Assembly (NCBI RefSeq): GCF_008831265.1
Contig: NZ_VTTH01000004.1
Span: 248,001-312,000, forward strand
Direction of reading: 5' to 3'
Origin: Lacisediminimonas profundi
GTDB lineage: Bacteria; Pseudomonadota; Gammaproteobacteria; Burkholderiales; Burkholderiaceae_D
Length of the DNA stretch: 64,000 nt
Both the position numbers and the translations under genes were made by a program. Shown here piece after piece: positions 8,220 to 16,392 of this stretch (within the stretch, counting starts at the first letter, position 1; each line of letters begins with the position of its first letter). The notes under the pieces were generated by a model. It was given only the letters and a program-made list of their open reading frames with translations, did no database searches and had not been told where the DNA came from.

Positions 8220-10220
8220 TCAGAAACGTGTGCGTAAGCCGATGATCAGGCTCCGGCCCGGTTGCGGCGCCACGTCCTTGAGCAGGGACGTGGCCAGGCG
8301 GATGTCCTGGTTCAGCAGGTTACGGGCCATCAGGAATGCGGTCCACTGCTGGTTGCCGGCGCGTTGGGTGAATGCCATGCTGGCGTCCACCCTAGTGTAG
8401 CCCGGCGTGGCGGTCGACTCGAACGCCGCAATGCGATGCTGCGACAGGGCGCGCAGGACCGACATCCCGCCCTGCCAAGGCCCCTGCCGGTAACCGGCTT
8501 CCAGGCCGAGGCGGGTAGCCGGCTGCAGGGGAAGGCTGCCGGCGTTGTCGAAGCTGCCGCGCGATGTGTCGGCAAATCCGCGCAGGGACAGTCCCGGCCC
8601 GTTGGCGTTATAACTGGCTTCCAGTTCCGCGCCATGAAGGCTGGCATCGGCCTGGCTGAATATCCTCTCGCTCAGTGTGCCGCCGACGACCCCATTTTCG
8701 TCCAGCAGCCGTCCGGTCAGGCGGCCATGGATGAAGTTGGCCACCCGCGTGTGGAACAGGTTGGCCTTCCAGCGCAGCGCGCCGCTGGTTTTTTGCAGGG
8801 CAAGCTCCAGGCCGCGCGAGGTCTCCTTGCGCATGCCGGCTTGTCCGATGTCGAAGGTCGAGGTTGCGTCGTGCGGTCCGCTCGAATAAAGCTCTTCGGT
8901 GCCGGGTGCGCGCTGGGTGGTCGTGAATGTGGCGCCGGCGCCGTATCCCGGCGCCAGGGTCCACAGGGCGCCAGCGGACAGGGATCCTAGCTGGTACGTT
9001 CTTTCAGCCAGGGCTTCGGGGCGGCGCCGGACAGATTCCAGTCGCAGGCCGGCACTCAGGTTGAGCGGTCCGAAGTCGCGCTCTTCGGTGGCGAATGCAG
9101 CGATCGAGGTGGAACGGGTCGGCTGCACGGTATCCGGCGCGCCGGTTCCGGCGTTGCGCGCGGCGAAGCGTCCGTCTTCGGTCTGGAAGCCGAAGCGTCC
9201 GCGCCAGCCATTGACCGGGCGGTGCTGCCACTCGATCCGGGACTCCCAGGCCTTGTTGCTGAAATTGGTCTCCGGCACGTTGGTTTCGTTGAGTTCGCTG
9301 TGACGGTAGTCGGTGTAGCCGACGCGGATACGCAGGCTTTCGAATGCGGGCGATGGATTGCGCAGCAAAGTGTCGATGTCGACGCGCTGCTGTTCGAGCT
9401 CGATCCGTGCGCCATCGGCGGTCGGCACGCCATAGCGGTTGGTGAGGCTGGAGACGGACGCTCCAGCATATCCCCATTCGCCGATCCAGGAGCCGCCCAG
9501 GCCGAGCGATTGCTGGTGACTGTACGACTGCGGCAGCCGGCCGTAGGCCGACGCAGGATCGTTGCGGATCCGGTAGCCGGGAATGCGATAGTCACCCGCA
9601 TTCAGCACGCTGGCGTCGGCATGCAGTCCGATCTTGCCGGCCGAGCCGTCGACGGAAAAAGAGCCGTTGGTGCTGCGGTCCACCGAGCCCAGCCTGAGTT
9701 CGGCTTCGCCGGCGGGACGGCCCGGCAGTTCAGTCGGGATGCGGTCGTTGATCACGTTGACCGTACCGCCGATGAGGCCGGAGCCGTACAGCAGCGCGCG
9801 CGGGCCGCGCACGACCTCCACCTGTCGCGCAGTGGCCGGCGACAGGCCGACCGCATGGTCTGGTGACAGCGTGGACAAATCCATCACGGACATGCCGTTC
9901 TGTAAAATTTTTACTCGCGATCCATCCAGCCCGCGTATGACGGGACGGGCTGCTGCCGCGCCGAAACCGGATGTGGAGACTCCCGCTTCGTGGCCGAGCG
10001 TCTCGCCCAGCGAGCTGCTCATCCGCTTGTGCAATTCGTCGCCCATCAGGGTGCGCGACGGCTCCCAGGCTGGTCCTGTTCGGTTGGAGTCGGTTGCCTG
10101 GCCGGTGACTTGCACCTCCGGCAGCACGGGCATGTTTTCGCTGCCCTGCTGCGCCAGCGCCGCATGGGTGGCGACCTGGCCCAGCAGGACGGCCAGCATG
10201 GTTCTGCGTACTGATTTCAT
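8220..10220 (-). CDS. TonB-dependent outer-membrane receptor, ZnuD-like
   Basis: This 666-residue receptor has a signal peptide (cleavage near ALAQQ), a plug domain and a 22-strand-type beta barrel ending in the aromatic residue F (GLRTRF). The plug contains RPVIRGLDGSRVKILQNG and VEVVRGPRALLYGSGLIGGTVNVI. In the barrel, RAPGTEELYSSGPHDATSTFDIG resembles the region of ZnuD-type zinc receptors, as does the C-terminal SLLKDVAPQPGR segment. The metal assignment is inference from these resemblances and from nearby zinc-associated families (COG0523 GTPase, cysteine-poor DksA). Copper or another chelate is possible. It is preceded on the same strand by a DUF2946-like gene, a frequent neighbour of metal-uptake receptors. 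The ribosome-binding site is weak. Confidence 0.8.
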   Translation of the reverse strand: MKSVRRTMLAVLLGQVATHAALAQQGSENMPVLPEVQVTGQATDSNRTGPAWEPSRTLMGDELHKRMSSSLGETLGHEAGVSTSGFGAAAARPVIRGLDGSRVKILQNGMSVMDLSTLSPDHAVGLSPATARQVEVVRGPRALLYGSGLIGGTVNVINDRIPTELPGRPAGEAELRLGSVDRSTNGSFSVDGSAGKIGLHADASVLNAGDYRIPGYRIRNDPASAYGRLPQSYSHQQSLGLGGSWIGEWGYAGASVSSLTNRYGVPTADGARIELEQQRVDIDTLLRNPSPAFESLRIRVGYTDYRHSELNETNVPETNFSNKAWESRIEWQHRPVNGWRGRFGFQTEDGRFAARNAGTGAPDTVQPTRSTSIAAFATEERDFGPLNLSAGLRLESVRRRPEALAERTYQLGSLSAGALWTLAPGYGAGATFTTTQRAPGTEELYSSGPHDATSTFDIGQAGMRKETSRGLELALQKTSGALRWKANLFHTRVANFIHGRLTGRLLDENGVVGGTLSERIFSQADASLHGAELEASYNANGPGLSLRGFADTSRGSFDNAGSLPLQPATRLGLEAGYRQGPWQGGMSVLRALSQHRIAAFESTATPGYTRVDASMAFTQRAGNQQWTAFLMARNLLNQDIRLATSLLKDVAPQPGRSLIIGLRTRF

Positions 10221-10285
10221 GGAATTCTCTCGATAGTCGAATCAGATCGCGCCGGGAAGCATGAGCCCGGACGCGATCGCGAACG

Positions 10286-10317
10286 CCCGCCGTGGCGCGT
10301 GCAGCGCCGTCGGCGGG
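10286..10317. repeat. Strong stem-loop between the DUF2946-like gene and the TonB receptor
   Basis: A two-part stem is formed by CCCGCCG (10286-10292) with CGGCGGG (10311-10317) and an inner GGCGC (10294-10298) with GCGCC (10304-10308), around the loop GTGCA. It lies just downstream of the small gene's stop and upstream of the receptor start, with no T-run. It could lower or set the level of receptor expression relative to the upstream gene. Confidence 0.6.
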
Positions 10318-10325
10318 GGATGGAT

Positions 10326-10700
10326 TCAGAACCAGAGGGAGGGAGGGCCGCGCGACAGGTAGTGACAGCGCGTGGGCGCGTCACGGGAGACCGGCAATGC
10401 GGTGAGGACTGGCAGGCTGGCGCTCGCCAGCAACAGGGCGGCGAAAGGCGTGACATGCAGTGCTGCCGCCAGCGTCGCCGCCTCGAAGGATGAGCAGGAA
10501 TGGCGGGCGTCGAACAGCCGCGAGTCGAAGGGATTCGACTCGCCTGATATTCCCCGCTCGGCCAACAGGCTGGGGCCGCCCTGCTGGATGCCGGCGTGGG
10601 ATACCCCGTGCAGGAGTCCCAGCGACTGGACGAACACAAGCGCCAGTGCCAAGGCACCGGCGAACAGGTTTTGTCTGGTCCAGTAACGGAATCGGTTCAT
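10326..10700 (-). CDS. DUF2946-like small secreted or membrane protein
   Basis: This 124-residue protein has an N-terminal hydrophobic segment (about residues 12-31, LFAGALALALVFVQSLGLLHG) that serves as signal anchor or signal peptide. A short His/Cys pattern follows (HGVSHAG, then RLFDARHSC), and a second hydrophobic stretch ends near a C-terminal LSRGPP motif. That arrangement, with the RLFDA and RGPP elements, resembles the poorly characterised DUF2946 family often found next to TonB-dependent metal receptors. It lies upstream of the ZnuD-like receptor on the same strand with 105 bases between. A role in metal handling is inferred from context and the His/Cys residues; the assignment is tentative. 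Confidence 0.55.
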   Translation of the reverse strand: MNRFRYWTRQNLFAGALALALVFVQSLGLLHGVSHAGIQQGGPSLLAERGISGESNPFDSRLFDARHSCSSFEAATLAAALHVTPFAALLLASASLPVLTALPVSRDAPTRCHYLSRGPPSLWF

Positions 10701-10720
10701 GTCACATTACGGCGGGATAT

Positions 10721-10748
10721 TGCATCGCATGTGCATTTTGTGCATCGC
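10721..10748. promoter_or_regulatory. Paired TGCATCGC direct repeats upstream of the metal-uptake genes
   Basis: TGCATCGC occurs at 10721-10728 and again at 10741-10748, exactly 20 bases apart, about two helical turns. A third TGCAT lies between them at 10732-10736. They sit 20-50 bases upstream of the DUF2946-like gene, where an operator would be expected. I do not recognise a known Fur or Zur consensus here. Confidence 0.4.
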
Positions 10749-10793
10749 GTGCGCCGCCATGGGCCGCGGCGCGGCCCTCAGGTGGCAGGCAGC

Positions 10794-11528
10794 TCAGTCG
10801 CCGTACAGCTTCTGTTTCAGCTCGCGCCGCTGTTGTGCTTCCAGCGACAGCGTTGCGGTGGGGCGCGCCAGCAGCCGGGGAATGCCGATCGGCTCGCCGG
10901 TTTCCTCGCACCATCCGTAGTCTCCGCTGTCGATCGACGCGATCGATTGCTGCACTTTCTTCAGCAGCTTGCGCTCGCGGTCGCGGGTACGCAGCTCGAG
11001 CGCATGTTCTTCTTCAATAGTGGCGCGGTCGGCGGGGTCGGGCACGAGCACGGTTTCCCGCAGGTGCTCGGTGGTTTCGCCGGCATTCTTCAGCAGGTCG
11101 CGCTCCAGTTGCTGCAGGCGCGCCTTGAAGAAGGCGAGCTGGGCCGCATTCATGTAGTCCTTCTCGCCCATCTGGAGAAGCTGCTCTTCCGTCAGCAGTT
11201 GGCCATTGGCCGGGGCGGGTGTCGATTTAGATGTTTTCGTTGCCACTTCGCTTACTCTCGAGACTTCGGGTTTCTGGATTCTATCTGCCGAACTGGCAGA
11301 AGCTTTGTTGCTGCTCACAAGAACTTCCGGATTCGCCGCAACCGGGCGGCGAACCGTTTTTTCTGATTCGGAGGGCGTTGCCAGGGTGGGTTCGCCGCTT
11401 CCGGCGCCGACCTTTGCGCTTGCCTTCCTGGCTGCTGCGGTGTCGCTGCCGGCAGGAGGGGCTTTTGTCGTAGCCGCCGCTTTTTTTGCGGCGGGCTTCT
11501 TGGCGGCACGTGTAACGGTTGCGTTCAT
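10794..11528 (-). CDS. dksA: RNA polymerase-binding transcription factor DksA with Ala/Lys-rich N-terminal extension
   Basis: DksA binds the RNA polymerase secondary channel and, with ppGpp, controls rRNA and amino-acid promoters. The C-terminal ~130 residues are a complete DksA: a coiled coil with the tip acidic residues in VPDPADRATIEEE, then YGWCEETGEPIGIPRLLARPTA. Only the first zinc-ligand position keeps Cys; the others are Thr, Ser and Ala (CEET, then LSLEA), so this is the zinc-independent type seen in many alpha- and betaproteobacteria. The first ~110 residues are low-complexity and rich in Ala, Lys, Thr and Pro, resembling eukaryotic histone H1 tails. The start is not certain: an internal Met (MGEKDYMNA) would remove the tail. 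Confidence 0.9.
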   Translation of the reverse strand: MNATVTRAAKKPAAKKAAATTKAPPAGSDTAAARKASAKVGAGSGEPTLATPSESEKTVRRPVAANPEVLVSSNKASASSADRIQKPEVSRVSEVATKTSKSTPAPANGQLLTEEQLLQMGEKDYMNAAQLAFFKARLQQLERDLLKNAGETTEHLRETVLVPDPADRATIEEEHALELRTRDRERKLLKKVQQSIASIDSGDYGWCEETGEPIGIPRLLARPTATLSLEAQQRRELKQKLYGD

Positions 11529-11618
11529 TCGACCTCCGATGAACTGCCCGGCTATGTCAAACCCTGCCTGGCCAAGCGGCCTGTGCAGCGTCTGTCCCTG
11601 GTAAAAATCGACGCTAGT

Positions 11619-12683
11619 TTATACCAGACATTGTTCAAGGCCTGTAATAAACGTCTCGCGCGGAAGGTTCTTGCCGATGAACACCATCTTGCTCCCCCGT
11701 TCGTCGGCATCCGTCCATGGTGCGCCAATATCGGTGCCCATGATCTGGTGGACGCCCTGGAAAATCACCTTCCGGTCAGCGCCCTCCATCAGCAACACGC
11801 CTTTATAGCGCAACATGCGGGGCCCGTAAACCTGTATAAGCCCGCCCAGGAATTCGTCCAGGCGAGCGCTGTCGAAGGGCCGGCTGCTCTTGAACACGAA
11901 GGCGGCGATGTCATCCAGGTGGTGCGCGTGGTGGTGCGACGGGTCGTCGCAGCCGTGGCAATCGCTGTCCTGCGCGTGTCCATGCGCGTGTTCATGGTCG
12001 TGCTCGTGGTCATGCTCATGCCCCGCTTCCTGCAGGAAGGCCGGGTCGATTTCCAGCTTGTCGTTCAGGTTGAAGCCACGCAGGTCCAGCACTTCGGCCA
12101 GCGGCACCCGGCCGAAGTCCGCCGCAATGATGGGGGCGCGCGGATTGATGCGCTGCAGCCGACGCCGCAGTTGCGCCACTTCTTCGTCGGTCACAAGATC
12201 GGTCTTGGACAGCAGCAGGCGGTCGGCGAACCCGGCCTGGCGGCGGGCTTCCTCGTGTTCGTCGAGCTGCTGCATGCCATGCCGGGCGTCGACCACGGTG
12301 ACGATGGCATCGAGCAGGTAATGGGTGCCGACTTCCTCGTCCACGAAAAAGGTTTGCGCAACCGGTCCCGGATTGGCCAGTCCGGTGGTCTCGATCACCA
12401 CCCGGTCGAACTGCAGTTCGCCTGCATTGCGCTTGCGGGCCAGGTCGGTCAGGGCCAGGATCAGGTCGCCGCGCACAGTGCAGCAGATGCAGCCGTTGTT
12501 CATCTCGACGATGTGCTCGCCGCTTTCCTGGACCAGGATTTCGTTGTCGATGTTCTCCTGGCCGAATTCGTTCTCGATGACGGCGATGCGCAAGCCGTGC
12601 GGCTCATGCAGTATCCGGTTCAGCAGGGTGGTCTTGCCGGCCCCAAGAAAGCCGGTGAGGATGGTTGCGGGTATCAGTGCCAT
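11619..12683 (-). CDS. COG0523 (CobW/ZigA/YeiR) G3E GTPase, putative zinc metallochaperone
   Basis: This 354-residue member of the G3E GTPase family is implicated in metal insertion or trafficking. The Walker A motif GFLGAGKT is at residues 11-18 and the family metal-binding C-x-C-C motif is at C65-I-C67-C68. A long His-rich stretch of alternating H, D and E lies near residue 215-250 (for example HDHEHDHEHAHGHAQ). The C-terminal CobW_C domain is present. Start: the ATG giving MALIPATILTG is the family N-terminus; the frame runs further upstream but that part is not conserved. It is in line with xerC upstream (49 bases) and dksA downstream (90 bases). The specific metal is inferred to be zinc. 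Confidence 0.88.
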   Translation of the reverse strand: MALIPATILTGFLGAGKTTLLNRILHEPHGLRIAVIENEFGQENIDNEILVQESGEHIVEMNNGCICCTVRGDLILALTDLARKRNAGELQFDRVVIETTGLANPGPVAQTFFVDEEVGTHYLLDAIVTVVDARHGMQQLDEHEEARRQAGFADRLLLSKTDLVTDEEVAQLRRRLQRINPRAPIIAADFGRVPLAEVLDLRGFNLNDKLEIDPAFLQEAGHEHDHEHDHEHAHGHAQDSDCHGCDDPSHHHAHHLDDIAAFVFKSSRPFDSARLDEFLGGLIQVYGPRMLRYKGVLLMEGADRKVIFQGVHQIMGTDIGAPWTDADERGSKMVFIGKNLPRETFITGLEQCLV

Positions 12684-12732
12684 GGGGAAATTGTCTTGTA
12701 AAGAAGGCGGCGTGGCGGCCTTGCGTGGCCCT

Positions 12733-13713
12733 TCAGTCCTGGCTGTTGCGCTTTTTTGCCCTGGGATGGGCGGCGTCGTAGACCTGGGCCAGCCGCTGGA
12801 AGTCGAGCGAAGTATATACCTGTGTCGACGCGATCGAGGCATGGCCGAGCATTTCCTGGACGGCACGCAGGTCGCCGGAGGACTGCAGCACATGCGACGC
12901 GAATGAGTGGCGCATCACATGCGGATGGACATTGGCCGGGATGCCGAGCGCGCGCGCATGCGCCTTGATCCGCTTTTGCACCACAGCCGGGGTGATGCGC
13001 CGGCCGCGGCTGTTCAGGAACAGTGCACACTGGTCTTCCGGCGTTGCAAGCCTCGCAGCCGCGGCAACTGCCGGGCGCGCCTGCATCCAGGCGCCCAGCG
13101 CCTGTGCCGCGTGGGTCCCGACCGGCACGGTGCGCATCTTGTTGCCCTTGCCGGTCACGGTGACTTCGGACAGCTGGTCGTCCAGCCAGCCGAGCGAACG
13201 GTAGCCATCCTGCTGCACATAACGCAGGTCGAGCCCGGCCAGCTCGGACACCCGCAGGCCGCTCGAATACAGCAGTTCGAACATGGCGCGGTTGCACTGC
13301 TGTTCAACGGCTTCCGGGTCGCGGCCCGGCATGGGATGGGCCACCAGGCGGATGGCGTCGTCCGGGGACAGGGCCTTGGGCAATGATTTTGCGCGCCGCG
13401 GTGCTTTCACGCCGTCGACCGGATTGCGTTCCAGGGGCCGTCCCTGCTCCGCGAGCCAGGTGAAAAATCCGCGCCATGCTGACAGCTGGCGGGCGATCGA
13501 GCGCGGCGATAGCCCTTGCGCATGCAGTTGTGCCGCTAATTTGCGGATCTGGACATGCGTTACCTGCTCGGGGTCCGGACTGGTCCCCGAGGCGGCCGCA
13601 AAGCGGGCGAGGTTGCCGAGGTCGCGGCCGTAATTGCTGAGCGTGTGCGGGGACAGCATGCGCTGCGTGCGCAGCGATTCAAGGTAACTGCCAATGTCGG
13701 TGTCGAACCCCAT
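12733..13713 (-). CDS. xerC: Site-specific tyrosine recombinase XerC
   Basis: XerC works with XerD at dif to resolve chromosome dimers before division. From the ATG at 13713 (MGFDTDIGSYLESL) the protein has 326 residues. It has an N-terminal SAM-like core-binding domain (about 1-95) and a C-terminal catalytic domain. The catalytic set is visible: R154 in SGLRVSEL, K189 in TGKGNK, H265-x2-R268 in HVMRHSF, H291 in GHASIASTQ, and the nucleophile Y300 in VYTSLDFQRLA. The last motif is XerC-like. The gene order dapF-DUF484-xerC is the conserved proteobacterial one. The frame stays open upstream into DUF484, but those residues are a shadow. The ribosome-binding site is poor, suggesting translational coupling. 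Confidence 0.95.
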   Translation of the reverse strand: MGFDTDIGSYLESLRTQRMLSPHTLSNYGRDLGNLARFAAASGTSPDPEQVTHVQIRKLAAQLHAQGLSPRSIARQLSAWRGFFTWLAEQGRPLERNPVDGVKAPRRAKSLPKALSPDDAIRLVAHPMPGRDPEAVEQQCNRAMFELLYSSGLRVSELAGLDLRYVQQDGYRSLGWLDDQLSEVTVTGKGNKMRTVPVGTHAAQALGAWMQARPAVAAAARLATPEDQCALFLNSRGRRITPAVVQKRIKAHARALGIPANVHPHVMRHSFASHVLQSSGDLRAVQEMLGHASIASTQVYTSLDFQRLAQVYDAAHPRAKKRNSQD

Positions 13714-13735
13714 GCGAGGGCGGCGCCGGGAATTG

Positions 13736-14404
13736 TCAGGCGAGCAGCGGCGAAAGTGCTGCTGCGGACGTGCGCGCAATGCGCGCCAGGAAATCGGTCG
13801 CCATGTCGGCGGTGAAGCGCTGGCGATCGGGCGAGCCGAGTACCAGCAGCCCGAACGCTTCGCTGTCAGCACTGGCACGCAGCGGCAGCAGCGCCACCGA
13901 TTCAATCGGGCCGGCGTCATCGAGCAGGCGCACCGCTTCGAAGTCGTTGTTCGGGCCGCAGAACGGCACATGCAGGCTGCTGGCGAAAATGCGCGTGTCC
14001 GGCGAGACGTCCTCGGCATACCAGGTGTGGGAATACGGCTCGGCCACATTCCATAGGCGCAGCGTGGCATGCGGCACGTGGAACACGGTCTTCAGGCCGT
14101 CCACCAGCACATGCGGCAGGTCGACATCGTTGCGCGCCGTCAGCAGCGAACAGGTCCAGTCCTGGAAGCGCTCGTTCAGGGCGTCGTTCTCTTCGCCGAC
14201 GCGGTACAGACTGGCCTGGCGCAATTCGAGCGCCTTTACCTTTTCCCGCAGGACCTCGACCTGCCGGTCCTGCAGCGACACGGTGCGGCCGCCGAGAGCG
14301 CTGGACAGTCGCAGGCCGGCGAACAGTTGCGCATGCTCTTCGAAAAATTGCGGGTGGTTGGCGAGATAGCCGGCAACCGCGGCAGAGTCGAGTTCAACAG
14401 TCAT
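13736..14404 (-). CDS. DUF484 (GAF-like) protein between dapF and xerC
   Basis: This is a DUF484 family member of 222 residues from the ATG at 14404, which has GGAAA upstream; an ATG 14 codons earlier has no ribosome-binding site. The N-terminal part has the family pattern VAGYLANHPQFFEEHAQLFAGL, a coiled coil follows, and a GAF-like C-terminal domain contains FGLLVLGSPDRQRFTADMATDFL. Its function is unknown. It is conserved between dapF and xerC in many proteobacteria, as here (198 bases after dapF, 22 before xerC), but a mechanistic link to chromosome segregation has not been established. Confidence 0.9.
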   Translation of the reverse strand: MTVELDSAAVAGYLANHPQFFEEHAQLFAGLRLSSALGGRTVSLQDRQVEVLREKVKALELRQASLYRVGEENDALNERFQDWTCSLLTARNDVDLPHVLVDGLKTVFHVPHATLRLWNVAEPYSHTWYAEDVSPDTRIFASSLHVPFCGPNNDFEAVRLLDDAGPIESVALLPLRASADSEAFGLLVLGSPDRQRFTADMATDFLARIARTSAAALSPLLA

Positions 14405-14601
14405 GAGATTTCCAGGGTCGGAATGGCGCGCAGCCGGTTTCGGCATCTTGTTGCGCCACGAATTACGTCAGCGATTCTAACAGGCGGGTGCGGAACTACT
14501 GCGCGGTTCGATCCCGGGATCGCTGGCGCTCATCGTAGCAGGGTACGATTGCGATCCTCGGCCCCGATCCCGACCCGCTTGCTGCATTTTTCACCAGCCA
14601 G

Positions 14602-15474
14602 CTAAGCGACTTGCGCTGCTTGCCCGATGTCGATTTCGCCTTCGAACACGGACACCGCGGGGCCGGTCATCATGACCGGCGAGGCGCCGCCTTCCCAGGC
14701 GATCGACAGGATGCCGCCGCGGGTCTCGACCCGTACCGGCGACTGCAGCAGGCCGCGCCGTATCCCCGCCACCACCGCCGCGCAAGCGCCGGTGCCGCAG
14801 GCGAGCGTCTCGCCGGCGCCGCGCTCGAACACGCGCAGGCGGATGGCGTGAGGATCGAGCACCTGCATGAAGCCGGCATTGACCCGTTTCGGAAAACGCG
14901 GATGGTGCTCGATCAGGGGGCCGTCGGCCGCCACCGGCGCCGAGTCGGCCTCCGGCACCACCTGCACGGCGTGCGGATTACCCATCGATACCACCGACAC
15001 CGGCACCGTCTTGTCTCCGACCGGCAGCGGCCACAACAGGTCGCTGCCTTCGGTCACCGGCTGCAGGCCGGCGGCGTCGAACGGCACCCGTTCCGGCTCC
15101 AGTATCGGCGCGCCCATGTTGACCGTGATGTTGCCGTCCGCTTCGAGCCGGGGCTCGATCACGCCGGCCAGGGTTTCGACCCGGATCGCCCGCTTGTCGG
15201 TCAGGTGCTTGTCGGTGACGAAGCGGACGAAGGCGCGGGCGCCGTTGCCGCATTGTTCGACTTCGCCGCCGTCGGCGTTATAGATCCGGTAACGGAAGTC
15301 GACACCGGCCTGGCTGGCACGCTCCACTACCAGTATCTGGTCGGCGCCGATGCCGAAGCGGCGGTCGGCGATCAGCCGCCATTGTTCAGGGCTGAAGCTG
15401 ATTTGCTGGTTGATGGCGTCGATCACGACGAAGTCGTTGCCGGCGCCATGCATCTTGGTGAACTTGAGTTTCAT
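14602..15474 (-). CDS. dapF: Diaminopimelate epimerase DapF
   Basis: DapF converts LL- to meso-diaminopimelate for lysine and peptidoglycan synthesis in the cytoplasm. The 290 residues begin [20 protein letters not shown], the family signature. The two catalytic cysteines are C75 in EQCGNGAR and C226 in LACGTGACA, each at its expected position in one of the two pseudo-symmetric domains. The sequence SMGNPHAV and the FERGAGET substrate-binding segment are intact. It is followed downstream by DUF484 and xerC in the usual order. Confidence 0.97.
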   Translation of the reverse strand: MKLKFTKMHGAGNDFVVIDAINQQISFSPEQWRLIADRRFGIGADQILVVERASQAGVDFRYRIYNADGGEVEQCGNGARAFVRFVTDKHLTDKRAIRVETLAGVIEPRLEADGNITVNMGAPILEPERVPFDAAGLQPVTEGSDLLWPLPVGDKTVPVSVVSMGNPHAVQVVPEADSAPVAADGPLIEHHPRFPKRVNAGFMQVLDPHAIRLRVFERGAGETLACGTGACAAVVAGIRRGLLQSPVRVETRGGILSIAWEGGASPVMMTGPAVSVFEGEIDIGQAAQVA

Positions 15475-15522
15475 GGGCTCATTATATTGGGCGCGACGCT
15501 GTTGCGCCGGCCGGGCTACACG

Positions 15523-16392
15523 CTAGGGATAGTAAAAATCCTTTTCCCCCTCCGGCCTCGTCTTGAAACGCTTGTGCGCCCAAAAATATTCCGAAGGCGT
15601 CTCCAGCGCCCGCTCTTCGATGAAGGCGTTCATGCGGGCGGTTGCGGCCAGCACATCGGGGCCCGGATAGTTTTCCCATGGCGGATAAAAACGGACGCGC
15701 CAGCCGCGATAGTCCGGCAGGAAGGTCGCGACCACCGGGATCACCCGGGCGCCGGTAGCCGCCGCAATCCGGGCGGGCGCGGTGAGTGTCGCCGCGGGGA
15801 TGCCGAAGAACGGCACGAAAGATGATTCGCGGCGGCCGAAATCCATGTCCGGAAGCATGAAGAACGGCAGTCCGTCGCGCATCGCGCGAATGATCGGCTT
15901 GACGCCTTCTGCGCGCGACACCAGCGTGATCGGCCGGAAGCGGGTGCGGCCATGGCGCAGCGCGCGGTCGAACACCTTGTTGCGCTGGGTGGTATAGATC
16001 GAACACAAGGAGCTTTCCAGCATGACGGCCACGCCGGCCACATCCAGGCAGACGAAATGCGGGCACAGCAGTATGGTCGGACCGGACTGTATCGTTTCGA
16101 GCGGGAAGCCGGGCTCGACATGGATCAGCCGGCGCAGGCGGGATTCGCTGGCCCACCACAATACCGAACGTTCGAGCACGCTGCGGGCATAAGCCTGGAA
16201 ATGCTCACGTGCTATCCGGCGCCGCTCTGCCGCGCTCACCTGCGGCATGCACAGCGACAGGTTGACCAGTGTGATGTGGCGGCGCGAGCGGGCCAGCACG
16301 AACAGGATGGCGCCGACCAGGTTGCCCAGCCGTCCCAGCACCGGTAACGGCAGCCAGTGCAGCAGCCACATCAGGGCGAGCAGCAACCTCAT
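15523..16392 (-). CDS. Lipid A biosynthesis acyltransferase, LpxL/HtrB family (second of pair)
   Basis: This inner-membrane enzyme transfers a secondary acyl chain to the Kdo2-lipid A precursor. It has 289 residues from the ATG at 16392 (MRLLLALMWLLHWLPLP), which overlaps the stop of the upstream paralogue by four bases (ATGA). A single N-terminal membrane helix is followed by the acyltransferase fold. The catalytic HX4D motif is H112-FVCL-D117 and the conserved substrate region reads LPDMDFGRRESSFVPFFG. Tandem copies of this family usually add the two secondary acyl chains; which position each uses cannot be read from sequence. Confidence 0.9.
   Translation of the reverse strand: MRLLLALMWLLHWLPLPVLGRLGNLVGAILFVLARSRRHITLVNLSLCMPQVSAAERRRIAREHFQAYARSVLERSVLWWASESRLRRLIHVEPGFPLETIQSGPTILLCPHFVCLDVAGVAVMLESSLCSIYTTQRNKVFDRALRHGRTRFRPITLVSRAEGVKPIIRAMRDGLPFFMLPDMDFGRRESSFVPFFGIPAATLTAPARIAAATGARVIPVVATFLPDYRGWRVRFYPPWENYPGPDVLAATARMNAFIEERALETPSEYFWAHKRFKTRPEGEKDFYYP

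Noticed and set aside
14500-14530. GGTTCGATCCCGG stretch resembling a tRNA T-arm
   Set aside because: The flanking bases do not form a T-stem or acceptor stem; it contains only a GATCCCGGGATC palindrome.
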